A stretch of 64,000 nt of DNA from Afipia sp. GAS231 (GTDB lineage Bacteria; Pseudomonadota; Alphaproteobacteria; Rhizobiales; Xanthobacteraceae): NCBI RefSeq assembly GCF_900103365.1, contig NZ_LT629703.1:868001-932000 (forward strand), written 5' to 3'. The notes below the pieces were generated by a model. It was not told the DNA's origin. It saw only the letters and a list, made by a program, of their open reading frames with translations, and ran no database searches. The translations under genes were made by a program, and so were the position numbers. Of the stretch, positions 7,599 through 15,968 are shown piece after piece; the stretch's first letter is position 1, and each line of letters starts with the position of its first letter.

Positions 7599-8063
7599 CT
7601 AGTGTGGAACGTTCTGCGGAATACGCGGCCTGAAATCGCGACGGCCCTGCTCCTGCGGCGCGTAGATGATCGCCGGCGGATCGACCGGCACGCTGGACTG
7701 CGCCGGCAGCGGCGCCGACTGCGCCGACCATGATTCATGATAGCTCTCGGCCGGCTGCGGCAAGCGGCGGTTGGCCGGCGGTTCGACTTCCAGGCGCCCG
7801 TAACCGGGCAGATGGCCTGCGCTCGGATAGTAGTGGCCGACGTTCGGAACCGGATCGATATAGCGGCCACCGTAAACGGTCGGCTGCACCTGCCAGTTCT
7901 TGCCGAGACCCCATTCGCCCTCGACCGCCGCATAGGAGGCGTCGACGCCGTTAATGACGACGGGCACGCCGGGGCGACCGGGAATCACGATATCAAACCC
8001 GCCGCCGGCAAACGCCGTCGACGTCATCGCCATCAAGATTGCCAGTGTTACGCCAATGCGCAT
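7599..8063 (-). CDS. Exported hypothetical protein, 154 residues
   Basis: A signal peptide (MRIGVTLAILMAMTSTAFAG) precedes FDIVIPGRPGVPVVINGVDAS and a proline-rich C-terminal half. The same-strand neighbour at 7020-7490 is also exported; a repeat lies between them. No enzymatic motif is visible. Confidence 0.7.
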   Translation of the reverse strand: MRIGVTLAILMAMTSTAFAGGGFDIVIPGRPGVPVVINGVDASYAAVEGEWGLGKNWQVQPTVYGGRYIDPVPNVGHYYPSAGHLPGYGRLEVEPPANRRLPQPAESYHESWSAQSAPLPAQSSVPVDPPAIIYAPQEQGRRDFRPRIPQNVPH

Positions 8064-8308
8064 CGCTTGGGATCCCCGCCTTCCTCGACGGGCAATCTAA
8101 TCCAACGCACAACCTCAGGGGTTAAAGCGGCGGGCCAAACTGCCGGTAAGCCTAACGCGCCAGCCTCGATGCCAGTTCAATTGCGAGAAATCGCGATAGC
8201 CAAACGTTAACGTCGCGGCCCCGGCCGGTGCGGCGGGCGGCTTTTATTGTCATTTGACCGGCAATATCGCACCATCGCGGCTCCCGAACCGCTGGAAATG
8301 CCCTGCCA

Positions 8309-9961
8309 ATGCCGCCTTCCGAAAAGCCTGCGAAGCAACAGCCGAAAAACGTGCTCTGGATCATGTGCGACCAGCTTCGCTACGACTATCTCGGCTGTAC
8401 CGGCCACCCCGTGCTGAAGACGCCGAACATCGATGCGATGGCCAAGCGCGGCGTGCTGTTCTCCAACGCCTATGTGCAATCGCCGATCTGCGGCCCGTCG
8501 CGGATGTCGTTCTACACCGGCCGCTATATGCGTTCACACGGCTCGCACTGGAACGGCTGGCCGTTGCGGATCGGCGAACCGACGCTCGGCGATCACTTGA
8601 AGAAGATCGGCGTCCGCAATGTGCTGGTCGGCAAGACCCACATGGCGCCCGACCTCGAAGGCCTGAAGAATCTCGGCATCGCGCCCGACTCGATCATCGG
8701 CGTGCACGTGTCGGAATGCGGCTTCGAACCCTATGAGCGCGACGACGGCCTGCATCCGACCGGACGCCCTCGCCCGGCCTACGACGAGTATTTGCGCCAG
8801 CAGGGCTACAACGCCGACAATCCGTGGGAGCACTGGGCCAATTCCGGCGCCGACGCCGACGGCTCCCTGCAAAACGGCTGGCTGCTGGTTCACGCCGACA
8901 AGGCCGCGCGCGTCCCCGAAGAGCATTCCGAGACGCCCTACATGACGCGGCGCGCGATGGATTTCATCGCGGAGGCCGAAGACGATGGCCGCCCGTGGTG
9001 CCTGCATCTGTCCTACATCAAGCCGCACTGGCCCTATATCGCGCCGGAGCCCTATGCCAGCATGTACGCCACGTCAGACGTGCAGCCCGCGATCCGCTCC
9101 GACATCGAACGCGACAACGCGCATCCGGTGTTCGCCGCCTACATGAACATGCGCTATTCGAAAAACATGTCGCGCGACGAGGCCCGCGAAAAAGTCATTC
9201 CGACCTATATGGGCCTGATCAAGCAGATCGACGACCAGATGGGCGTCTTGATGCAGTTCCTCGACGTACGTGGCCTGCTCGACAGCACCATGATCGTGTT
9301 CACGTCGGATCACGGCGACTATCTCGGCGATCACTGGATGGGCGAGAAGGATCTGTTCCACGAACAGTCCGCGAAAATCCCGCTGATTGTGATCGATCCG
9401 TCGGCGGCTGCCGACGGCACGCGCGGCACGGTGTGCGACGCGCTCGTCGAGGGGATCGACCTCGCGCCGACCTTCATCGATTATTTCGGCAGCAAACCGC
9501 CGGACCATATTCTGGAGGGCCGTTCGCTGCTGCCGCTGCTGCACGCACACAAACCGGCCGACTGGCGCAAGGTGGTGTTCTCCGAATACGACTACGCCAT
9601 GCAGGATGTCCGCCTGATGCTGGGACAGCCGATCGAGCGCTGCCGGCTGTTCATGGTGTATGACGGCCGCTGGAAATTCATCCACGCGTCGGGTTTTCGC
9701 CCCATGCTCTACGACCTCGACAGCGATCCGGAGGAATTTTGCGATCGCGGCGCCGATCCATCCTGCGCCGATGTGGTCGCGCGGCTGCAGGCGGAGTTGC
9801 TCGACTGGGCGCTGCATCCGAAGGGACACATCACCACGCCGAACGAAAAGATCGCCAATTATGCGAACCAGCAATTGCAGGTGAAAAACGGCGTCCTGAT
9901 CGGCATCTGGGACGAGACCGAACTCGGTGCGATCAGGGAGAAGATCGGAATCAAGCCTTGA
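8309..9961 (+). CDS. C-type sulfatase / phosphonate monoester hydrolase-like enzyme
   Basis: The protein has 550 residues of the alkaline phosphatase superfamily. The sulfatase signature CGPSR occurs at 61-65; Cys61 is the expected formylglycine residue. Metal ligands are visible as MCDQ (Asp21) and TSDHGD (Asp334/His335). The family hydrolyses sulfate, phosphate or phosphonate esters; the substrate is not evident. No signal peptide is present, so it is cytoplasmic. The formylglycine-generating enzyme is not in this window. The convergent neighbour is the NdvC-like gene. Confidence 0.85.
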   Translation: MPPSEKPAKQQPKNVLWIMCDQLRYDYLGCTGHPVLKTPNIDAMAKRGVLFSNAYVQSPICGPSRMSFYTGRYMRSHGSHWNGWPLRIGEPTLGDHLKKIGVRNVLVGKTHMAPDLEGLKNLGIAPDSIIGVHVSECGFEPYERDDGLHPTGRPRPAYDEYLRQQGYNADNPWEHWANSGADADGSLQNGWLLVHADKAARVPEEHSETPYMTRRAMDFIAEAEDDGRPWCLHLSYIKPHWPYIAPEPYASMYATSDVQPAIRSDIERDNAHPVFAAYMNMRYSKNMSRDEAREKVIPTYMGLIKQIDDQMGVLMQFLDVRGLLDSTMIVFTSDHGDYLGDHWMGEKDLFHEQSAKIPLIVIDPSAAADGTRGTVCDALVEGIDLAPTFIDYFGSKPPDHILEGRSLLPLLHAHKPADWRKVVFSEYDYAMQDVRLMLGQPIERCRLFMVYDGRWKFIHASGFRPMLYDLDSDPEEFCDRGADPSCADVVARLQAELLDWALHPKGHITTPNEKIANYANQQLQVKNGVLIGIWDETELGAIREKIGIKP

Positions 9962-9976
9962 ATGCGAGGGCACGCA

Positions 9977-11647
9977 TCAATGCAATTGACCAGAAGCCTC
10001 GTTCGACCAGCGTTCGGACTGTAGCTCGGAGGACTTGCCCTCTGAAGATTTTCCCTCGCGCACCTGCAACAGCGTAAAGCCCAGCAGCAGATAGATCGCG
10101 CAGGTCCACAACGATTGCCAGTTGGCAACGCCTTCGTTGAAGCCGATGTAGACGGCTGCCAGCGCCAGCAAGCCCGCGAACACGACTTCGGCAACCGGCC
10201 GCGCACCCGAGCGGGGATGGCTGAGCAGCGAGAGCGTCGTGAACGGTACGACGGCCATGGTCAGGGTAGCGAACGGGAAATCGCGCCAGCGCCCGTCGAA
10301 CACCAGACCCAGCGCGGTTTCCACCGATGTCAGCGTGATCGCGATCAGTGTAATGCCGAGCAGCGTCGTCATGAAGGTCTGGGTGCGGCGTTCGGCAGGC
10401 CCGAGGATATCGAGAAACACCGGGACCGGGCGCCCCGACATCAAGGCTTGCGTCGACAACAGCGGCGCGGCGATGGCTGCCGCCAGCAGCGCGCCTTGCC
10501 GTAGCCAGCCGTCGAAGCCGAAACTTTCATAGATCAGCTTGTCGATGCCGACACCGAGCAGCACCCCGCTCGTTGTCGCGGATATCGCAACCGCCATCCA
10601 CGACGAAAATCCCGGCGACGACGGTCGACGCCGCAGTGTCAGCCCTGCCGTGAGAAAGATCAGGACGCAGAGCGCGAGCCCGCCCGCCATCTGCCATTTC
10701 CAGAGCGGGTAGTTTCCGATCGCAACGCCCGCCGGATATTTCAGCTGGCGCTCACCCGCATTGAACACGCCCCAATAGCCGCCGACGGTGCCTTCCCACT
10801 TGCGCTTCCACGGCTCGTCATAGGCCTCGAACAGATTGACGCGAAACTTCTCGACCCTCGCCCGTTCGAGAATCTCGGCAATGAAGCGCGCCTGATTGAT
10901 GCGGGAGGCCACCGCGACCTCGCGCATCCGTCCCTGGCTCGGCCAGCCGGTCTCGCCGATCAGGATCTCCTTGCCGGGAAAGGCGACCGTCAACTGCTTG
11001 CGGACTTCATCGACATGCGCCGCGGCGTCTTCGGCGCGGGGCGGAACGTCCTCCCAATAGGGCAGGAAATGCACGGTGACGAAATCGACATCGGCGGTCA
11101 TTTCCCGGTAGCGCAGCCAGAACTCCCAGACATCGGCGTAGGTCACGGGAACATGGACGCGCGATTTGGCCGAGCGGATGAATTCGCGCAGGTCCGACAC
11201 CGTCATCTCTCCGCGCAACAACACCTCGCTGCCGACGATGAGCGACGTCACCACGCCCGGGTTGTCGTTGGTCAGCGCGACCGCGTGATTGATCAGCAGC
11301 ACGTTCTTGGCGCGATCGCGCCCGATCCAGACGCCGAGCAGAACTTTCAGCCCGGCTTTGGACGCCAGCTCGGGGACCTTGTCCAAACCGTTATCGATCG
11401 AATAGGTGCGGATGCATTTGGTGACCTTGGCAAGCTCGCCGAGATCTTCCGCGATCTGCTCCGGACTAACGATCAGATGCGGATTATGCGGCGTCTGTTC
11501 GCCGCGAAACGGCGCGTAGGACACGCATTCCAGTTTGGCCTCGGGATCGATCGGCGCGCGCACCAAAGTGACCGGCGAGGCCAGCCACCACCACGCCGCA
11601 GCAATGCATCCGATCGAAACAAAGAAGAGCGCCAGTGGCGTGCGCAA
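9977..11647 (-). CDS. NdvC-like GH17 membrane protein (beta-1,6-glucan synthesis)
   Basis: This 556-residue protein has one N-terminal helix. A periplasmic GH17-like domain spans about 40-310, with VGSEVLL (likely acid/base Glu) and ILIGETGWPSQG (likely nucleophile Glu). About eight C-terminal membrane helices follow. This matches NdvC of Bradyrhizobium japonicum (about 62 kDa), needed for beta-1,6 linkages in cyclic beta-(1,3)(1,6)-glucans. No ndvB-like synthase is next to it here, so it may be a paralogue. It is divergent from the GH1 gene across 166 bp. Confidence 0.8.
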   Translation of the reverse strand: MRTPLALFFVSIGCIAAAWWWLASPVTLVRAPIDPEAKLECVSYAPFRGEQTPHNPHLIVSPEQIAEDLGELAKVTKCIRTYSIDNGLDKVPELASKAGLKVLLGVWIGRDRAKNVLLINHAVALTNDNPGVVTSLIVGSEVLLRGEMTVSDLREFIRSAKSRVHVPVTYADVWEFWLRYREMTADVDFVTVHFLPYWEDVPPRAEDAAAHVDEVRKQLTVAFPGKEILIGETGWPSQGRMREVAVASRINQARFIAEILERARVEKFRVNLFEAYDEPWKRKWEGTVGGYWGVFNAGERQLKYPAGVAIGNYPLWKWQMAGGLALCVLIFLTAGLTLRRRPSSPGFSSWMAVAISATTSGVLLGVGIDKLIYESFGFDGWLRQGALLAAAIAAPLLSTQALMSGRPVPVFLDILGPAERRTQTFMTTLLGITLIAITLTSVETALGLVFDGRWRDFPFATLTMAVVPFTTLSLLSHPRSGARPVAEVVFAGLLALAAVYIGFNEGVANWQSLWTCAIYLLLGFTLLQVREGKSSEGKSSELQSERWSNEASGQLH

Positions 11648-11813
11648 GGCCGTCGATCCTGTCCTCAGGGCGTGCTTGTCGGTGGATGTTCACGCCGTTT
11701 GCGCGACTTCACCTGACCTCGTAACATGTCAATTCGACCAGCATCAAGGTCGGCCGCGAAGGGTAAGCTCTGCTTTTGCCGCATATTTGCCTCGATCCCG
11801 AACACGTGAAGCG

Positions 11814-13292
11814 ATGTCATTGCCAGGATTTTCCCGACGCCAGTTTGCCAAAATTCTGGGCTGGACGACGCTCGGATTGTCCGGCGCCACCGGGGCTCGC
11901 GGCGCCGATGCGCCGGCTGATCGGCGCAGGGAAATAACAGGCGCCCCACCCGGCTTTCCGGACGGCTTTCTGTGGGGCACGGCCACGTCCTCCTATCAGA
12001 TCGAAGGCGCCGTCAACGAGGACGGCCGTGGCCCGTCGATCTGGGACCTTTTCGCGCGCAAGCCCGGCGCGATCTCGGATTGGAGCACGGGAGAAGTGGC
12101 CTGCGACCATTATCATCGGTACCGGGAAGACGTTCAACTGATGAAGGCGCTGGGCGCAAAAACCTATCGGTTTTCGATCGCATGGCCGCGCGTTTTCCCG
12201 GATGGTACCGGCACGCCGAACCCCAAAGGTCTCGACTTCTACGACCGCCTGCTCGACGAACTACTGGCAGGCGGGATCGAGCCGTTTGCAACGCTGTATC
12301 ACTGGGACCTGCCGCAGGCGCTGCAGACCCGCTTCGGCGGCTGGACCTCCCGCGACACGTCAAAGGCGTTCGCGGATTACTCAGCCTATGTCGCCGGCCG
12401 CCTGAGCGACCGGGTCAAACACTTCTTCACGATCAATGAATGCTCGAGAACGGTGTCGCTCGGCCACCAATACGGCTCCGACGCCCCCGGCCTGAAATTA
12501 CCGCAGGCGGAAGTGAACCAGGTCCGGCACCACATCGCCCTTGGACACGGTCTTGCCGTGCAGGCGATCCGCGCCCAGGCGCGCGCCGGGACCAAGGTGG
12601 GCCCGGCGGAAAATGCCGTGAGCTGTATCCCCGCGATCGATACGCCGGCGAACGTCCGCGCCGCCGAGATCGCGATGCGCGAACTCAATGCCGGTTATCT
12701 GACCGTGATGATGGAGGGAAAATACACCGACGCTTATCTGGCGCAGGCCGGCAACGACGCGCCGAAGTTCACGCCAGACGATCTGCGCATCATTTCATCG
12801 CCGGTCGATTTCGTCGGACTGAACATCTATATGCCCGATCATTACGTCGTCGCTGCCGACAATGGGCGCGGGTTCACGCTGGCGCCCTTCCCCGCATCGT
12901 TTCCGCATATGGACGCGCCCTGGCTCAGATTTGGCCCCGAGACGATGTACTGGACGCCGCGCCATGTCGCCAAACTGTGGAACGTGAAGTCGATCTATAT
13001 CACCGAGAACGGCACGTCGGGGACCGACCAGGTGGCCGCCGACGGCGGCATCTCGGACCTCGATCGCGTGATGTATCTGCGCAATTACCTCGCGCAGTTG
13101 CAGCGCGCGACATCCGAGGGCGTGCCGGTGCACGGCTATTTTCTGTGGAGCCTCTTAGACAATTTCGAATGGTCGGATGGATTCGAGAAACGCTTCGGTC
13201 TCTACCGGGTCGATTTCGATACCCAGCGTCGCACGCCAAAACTCAGCGCCTCGTTCTATCGCGAGACCATCGCGCGTAACGCGGTGGTGTGA
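11814..13292 (+). CDS. Tat-exported GH1 beta-glucosidase
   Basis: The preferred start at 11814 gives 492 residues. It begins with a twin-arginine signal SRRQFAKILGWTTLGLSGA. The GH1 barrel follows: FLWGTATSSYQIEGAVNEDG at the start, acid/base Glu209 in TINECSRT, and nucleophile Glu398 in YITENGTSG. GH1 enzymes hydrolyse terminal beta-glucosides. The acid/base motif is NEC rather than the usual NEP. The longer open frame from 11535 crosses the divergent gene and lacks start signals. Export to the periplasm would place it with the GH17 protein. Confidence 0.9.
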   Translation: MSLPGFSRRQFAKILGWTTLGLSGATGARGADAPADRRREITGAPPGFPDGFLWGTATSSYQIEGAVNEDGRGPSIWDLFARKPGAISDWSTGEVACDHYHRYREDVQLMKALGAKTYRFSIAWPRVFPDGTGTPNPKGLDFYDRLLDELLAGGIEPFATLYHWDLPQALQTRFGGWTSRDTSKAFADYSAYVAGRLSDRVKHFFTINECSRTVSLGHQYGSDAPGLKLPQAEVNQVRHHIALGHGLAVQAIRAQARAGTKVGPAENAVSCIPAIDTPANVRAAEIAMRELNAGYLTVMMEGKYTDAYLAQAGNDAPKFTPDDLRIISSPVDFVGLNIYMPDHYVVAADNGRGFTLAPFPASFPHMDAPWLRFGPETMYWTPRHVAKLWNVKSIYITENGTSGTDQVAADGGISDLDRVMYLRNYLAQLQRATSEGVPVHGYFLWSLLDNFEWSDGFEKRFGLYRVDFDTQRRTPKLSASFYRETIARNAVV

Positions 13293-13839
13293 TGAGGGCG
13301 TGAACCCACAATTAGAGTCGGCGGACGTCTGCTTTGGTACCCATAGCGGACTCAAGTCGGACGTCGCGCCATTTCCGAAAAGTGCCAATATCGGAAGTGA
13401 CCAGCACTATTCGATCACCTCACCCACGCGGGAAAGGAAGGGACGCGGGAACTTCTTGAGACGGATTACGAGCATGTACTTCCTGGCGCCCTCGAACCTC
13501 GAGAGCGTTGCTATTTTCTACTTTGCGGCCACCGCCAACGGCGTGATTGGAGTGGCCTATGCGCGGAATAAGATTTCAGGGAAATGGCTCTTCCGATTCA
13601 AAGCGCTGCAACAGGGCTCACCGTTAGAGTTCCCTCGCAGGTCATAACCATATCCCGCCGCTCGGGTTGCGGGAGCAATTTCAGGTTTTTCGTTTCAGCC
13701 GCAGCCTTGGGAACTGCTGTTGTCCTGCCCCCTGCTACGGGTAGCGCCCAGACATTGCCACGAACCTGAACGAGCTTGTCGCGGCTTCGCCATCACGCAA
13801 AGCGATCCAATCGGTTTGCTCGAACCCAAGGGTGGGGAC
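13293..13839. other. 547-bp spacer with degraded-looking sequence
   Basis: No convincing gene. A 57-codon frame at 13474-13647 (MYFLAPSNLESVAIFYF...) reads like protein but lacks a Shine-Dalgarno and may be a remnant. The stretch near 13320-13370 resembles decayed repeat sequence seen again near 19910-19960 (tGCTTTggt... and GCTTTgggtcaaaAGC). Confidence 0.4.
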
Positions 13840-14268
13840 ATGAAGTATATGACCCGGTTCCTTGCGGCAATTGTCCTAATCCTAACTGTGTCGGAGGCGT
13901 GTGCTGCAATACGCATCTCGAATGATCACGGCGGTCGGATCGCGACTTACGTCGTCAAATATCAGCGACTGGCCTCATCCGGCGAATCCGTGATCATTGA
14001 TGGTCTCTGCGCCTCGGCATGTACCATTATCCTGGGCGAGCTCCCCCGAAACAGAATCTGCGTGACGTCGCGCGCGACTCTCGGCTTCCATGCGGTTTGG
14101 AATTACGATCCCAACGGGCGTACCTTCACCGATCCCGAAGCGACCTTGATGCTGTACTCGACGTACCCGGCGCCGGTGCGCCGCTGGATCGCACGTCGGG
14201 GCGGCCTCACACCTCACATCATGTTTTTGAGCGGAAAGCCATTGCAGGCGATGTATCGCTCGTGTTGA
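13840..14268 (+). CDS. Small exported ClpP-like (COG3904-type) protein
   Basis: This 142-residue protein has a signal peptide (MTRFLAAIVLILTVSEACA). A ClpP/crotonase-like core shows DHGGRIATY and then GLCASACTIILGE. The C-x-S-x-C pattern is shared with the proteins at 53201 and 60965. The family is annotated as predicted periplasmic protein with no proven activity; the serine sits where ClpP-type proteases have their nucleophile. It is shorter than its two relatives here but ends naturally. GGTGGGG precedes the ATG. Confidence 0.7.
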   Translation: MKYMTRFLAAIVLILTVSEACAAIRISNDHGGRIATYVVKYQRLASSGESVIIDGLCASACTIILGELPRNRICVTSRATLGFHAVWNYDPNGRTFTDPEATLMLYSTYPAPVRRWIARRGGLTPHIMFLSGKPLQAMYRSC

Positions 14269-14289
14269 CCAGAGACGCGGAACGTATAC

Positions 14290-15168
14290 CTAGCTTTTTT
14301 GTCGCTTCGTCTTGGGAAGCACCATCCTGCCCTGTGAAGCAATGCCCTCCCATTTGGCGGACCAGGTGATTTCCGAGGCGGAGGATCGCTCGATGCCCTT
14401 CTGATCCCACGCCCCCTGCAGCGCAAACAGGGCGCCTTGGGGATCGACACATCGCACGATCCAGCAATCATCGGGCAACTCGATAGGCCCTTGGAGAACC
14501 CGACCGCCGCGAGCATTGACCCGCCTGGCCGCCGCGCCGACGTCGTCGACATTGAAGTAATGGAGCCAACACGCCTGCGATACGCCCGGAAGCTTGGTGA
14601 GCATGCCGCCGATCGTCTGCCCGGCCGCCGAAAACAATTCATACACGCTTGCCGGGTCGGCTTCGGCGGAGGCCTGTTGCCAGCCGAGAAGCTCGCCGTA
14701 AAACGGAAAGACCTTGCTTCGGTCTTCAGCCAGCAACTCGTGCCAGCCCACACGCCCGGGCTGGTCCAACCCGCTCGGTTGCGATTGGCCATATGTCAGC
14801 CCTGTGACCAGCGCAAGCGTCGCTCCTTGCGGATCGGCGACCACCGCAATGCGGCCGATGTTGCTGTCGGTCGGCGATACCAGGATCGCGCCCCCAAGCC
14901 GGCGGATCTGCGAGGTCCTCACATCCATGTCATCGACGGCGACGTAGCCGAGCCATCTCGGCGTTGCTCCCATTCGCACCCCCTCTTCGGGGAGATCCAT
15001 GAGCCCGACGACCGGAGCGTCGCCTGCAGTCAGCAGCGTGTAGGCAAGTTCCGGGCTCGACGCATCTTTCACGGTCCAGCCGACGACCTCGGCGTAAAAG
15101 GCAGCCGCCGACGGCCTGTCCGTCGTCAGAAGCTCATACCAAGCGAAGCGTCCGAGTTGATCGACCAA
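14290..15168 (-). CDS. VOC family protein with two glyoxalase-like domains
   Basis: Two vicinal-oxygen-chelate units are recognisable: residues 1-125 (RFAWYELLTTDRPSAAAFYA, WLGYVAVDDMDV) and 135-255 (VGWHELLAEDRSKVFPFYGE, WLHYFNVDDVGAAA). The duplicated FYxxxxGW pattern is typical of CFP32-like glyoxalase-fold proteins. Residues 255-292 are an extra polar tail. Substrate unknown. It is divergent from the RiPP precursor gene. Confidence 0.85.
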   Translation of the reverse strand: MVDQLGRFAWYELLTTDRPSAAAFYAEVVGWTVKDASSPELAYTLLTAGDAPVVGLMDLPEEGVRMGATPRWLGYVAVDDMDVRTSQIRRLGGAILVSPTDSNIGRIAVVADPQGATLALVTGLTYGQSQPSGLDQPGRVGWHELLAEDRSKVFPFYGELLGWQQASAEADPASVYELFSAAGQTIGGMLTKLPGVSQACWLHYFNVDDVGAAARRVNARGGRVLQGPIELPDDCWIVRCVDPQGALFALQGAWDQKGIERSSASEITWSAKWEGIASQGRMVLPKTKRQKS

Positions 15169-15312
15169 GCTAGCTTCCCCGTTCGCGCGGGCAGACGATT
15201 GCGCACTGCATCATGGCGGCAGTTCGGTATAAGCGACAAGAAATTGCCGCGATGTCGTTCATGAAGATGAATGCATCTGAACGAGCCCAACACATTTGTG
15301 TACGCGTGAATC

Positions 15313-15341
15313 TTGCTCGCCCTGTTTGCTAGGCGTAGGAT
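15313..15341 (+). promoter_or_regulatory. Possible promoter of the RiPP cluster
   Basis: TTGCTC (15313-15318) and TAGGAT (15336-15341) are spaced 17 bp, giving a start near 15348 and a short leader before the SD at 15371. The match to consensus is moderate. Confidence 0.35.
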
Positions 15342-15383
15342 CATCCCACCAAGATCGTACTTCCAGCCACGGAGGATGCGGCC

Positions 15384-15833
15384 ATGCAGCGGACGAAGCA
15401 AGCTTCGAAACAGAAGCGAATGACCAAAGCAGCAGTACCGGCGCTCGGTTTCGCCGGACTGACTTTTTCGCTGGCCGGAAGCGCGGCGGCGTCCGCGGTG
15501 CCGCCAGGCGAGCTTCAACAAAGGCCGAACTTCGCGCCCGGCCAGTTCACCACGCTCAGCGAGGAAGAACTCGCGGACGTCAGCCTCGCCACCTTCCATC
15601 TCGCCAACGATGAGAAAACCTTGAGCGGCGTGCTGCTCGCGCGGGGATGCGGTGGCTGTCGTGGCTGCGGCGGTGGCTGCGCGGCCAGAGGTTGCGGTGG
15701 CTGCAGAGGTTGCGCAGGCTGCAGAGCCTGTCGCTGCGGCGTCGGTTGCGGTGGCTGCGGCGTTGGCTGGATCGGCGTGGGGGTGGCATGCACAGGGTGC
15801 TGTGCATCATGGGGCCGCTGCCGCTGGTGCTAG
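15384..15833 (+). CDS. Cys/Gly-rich RiPP precursor (TOMM / linear azol(in)e peptide type)
   Basis: The peptide has 149 residues. Residues 15-38 are hydrophobic and signal-like (TFSLAGSAAASA). Residues 45-87 form an acidic leader (LSEEELADVSLATFHLANDE). Residues 88-149 form a core with 17 Cys, many Gly, seven Arg and no acidic residue; the leader has no Cys. The unit RGCGGCRGC occurs at 87-95 and again at 102-110. GGAGG lies 8 nt before the ATG. Cyclodehydratase and dehydrogenase genes follow on the same strand, so the cysteines are probable thiazole precursors. The product and its activity are unknown. An internal ATG at 15420 would shorten the N-terminus. Confidence 0.85.
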   Translation: MQRTKQASKQKRMTKAAVPALGFAGLTFSLAGSAAASAVPPGELQQRPNFAPGQFTTLSEEELADVSLATFHLANDEKTLSGVLLARGCGGCRGCGGGCAARGCGGCRGCAGCRACRCGVGCGGCGVGWIGVGVACTGCCASWGRCRWC

Positions 15834-15875
15834 ACAACAGCGCTCCCTGACTGTGTATCGACAAGTCACGATTTC

Positions 15876-15917
15876 ATTGGCCGGGCTCGCAAACGACCCG
15901 GCCAATTTGCTGTTTTT
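15876..15917 (+). terminator. Intra-operon hairpin/terminator between precursor and enzymes
   Basis: ATTGGCCGGG (15876-15885) and CCCGGCCAAT (15897-15906) form a perfect 10-bp stem with an 11-nt loop, followed by TTGCTGTTTTT. It lies 43 nt after the precursor stop and before the cyclodehydratase start. It could end most transcripts after the precursor, letting it exceed its enzymes. Confidence 0.65.
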
Positions 15918-15968
15918 GTTGAGGCGTTCGCTGCGCCTGGCTGGTCAGCTTGCCGATGGCGAGCGAGT

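Noticed and set aside
11535..11813. N-terminal extension of the GH1 enzyme
   Set aside because: It crosses the start of the divergent NdvC-like gene and hides the twin-arginine signal at 11814.
15640..15833. Cys/Gly-rich region as mere low-complexity or antisense artefact
   Set aside because: A good SD, a defined acidic leader without Cys, and adjacent YcaO and SagB genes argue for a real RiPP precursor.
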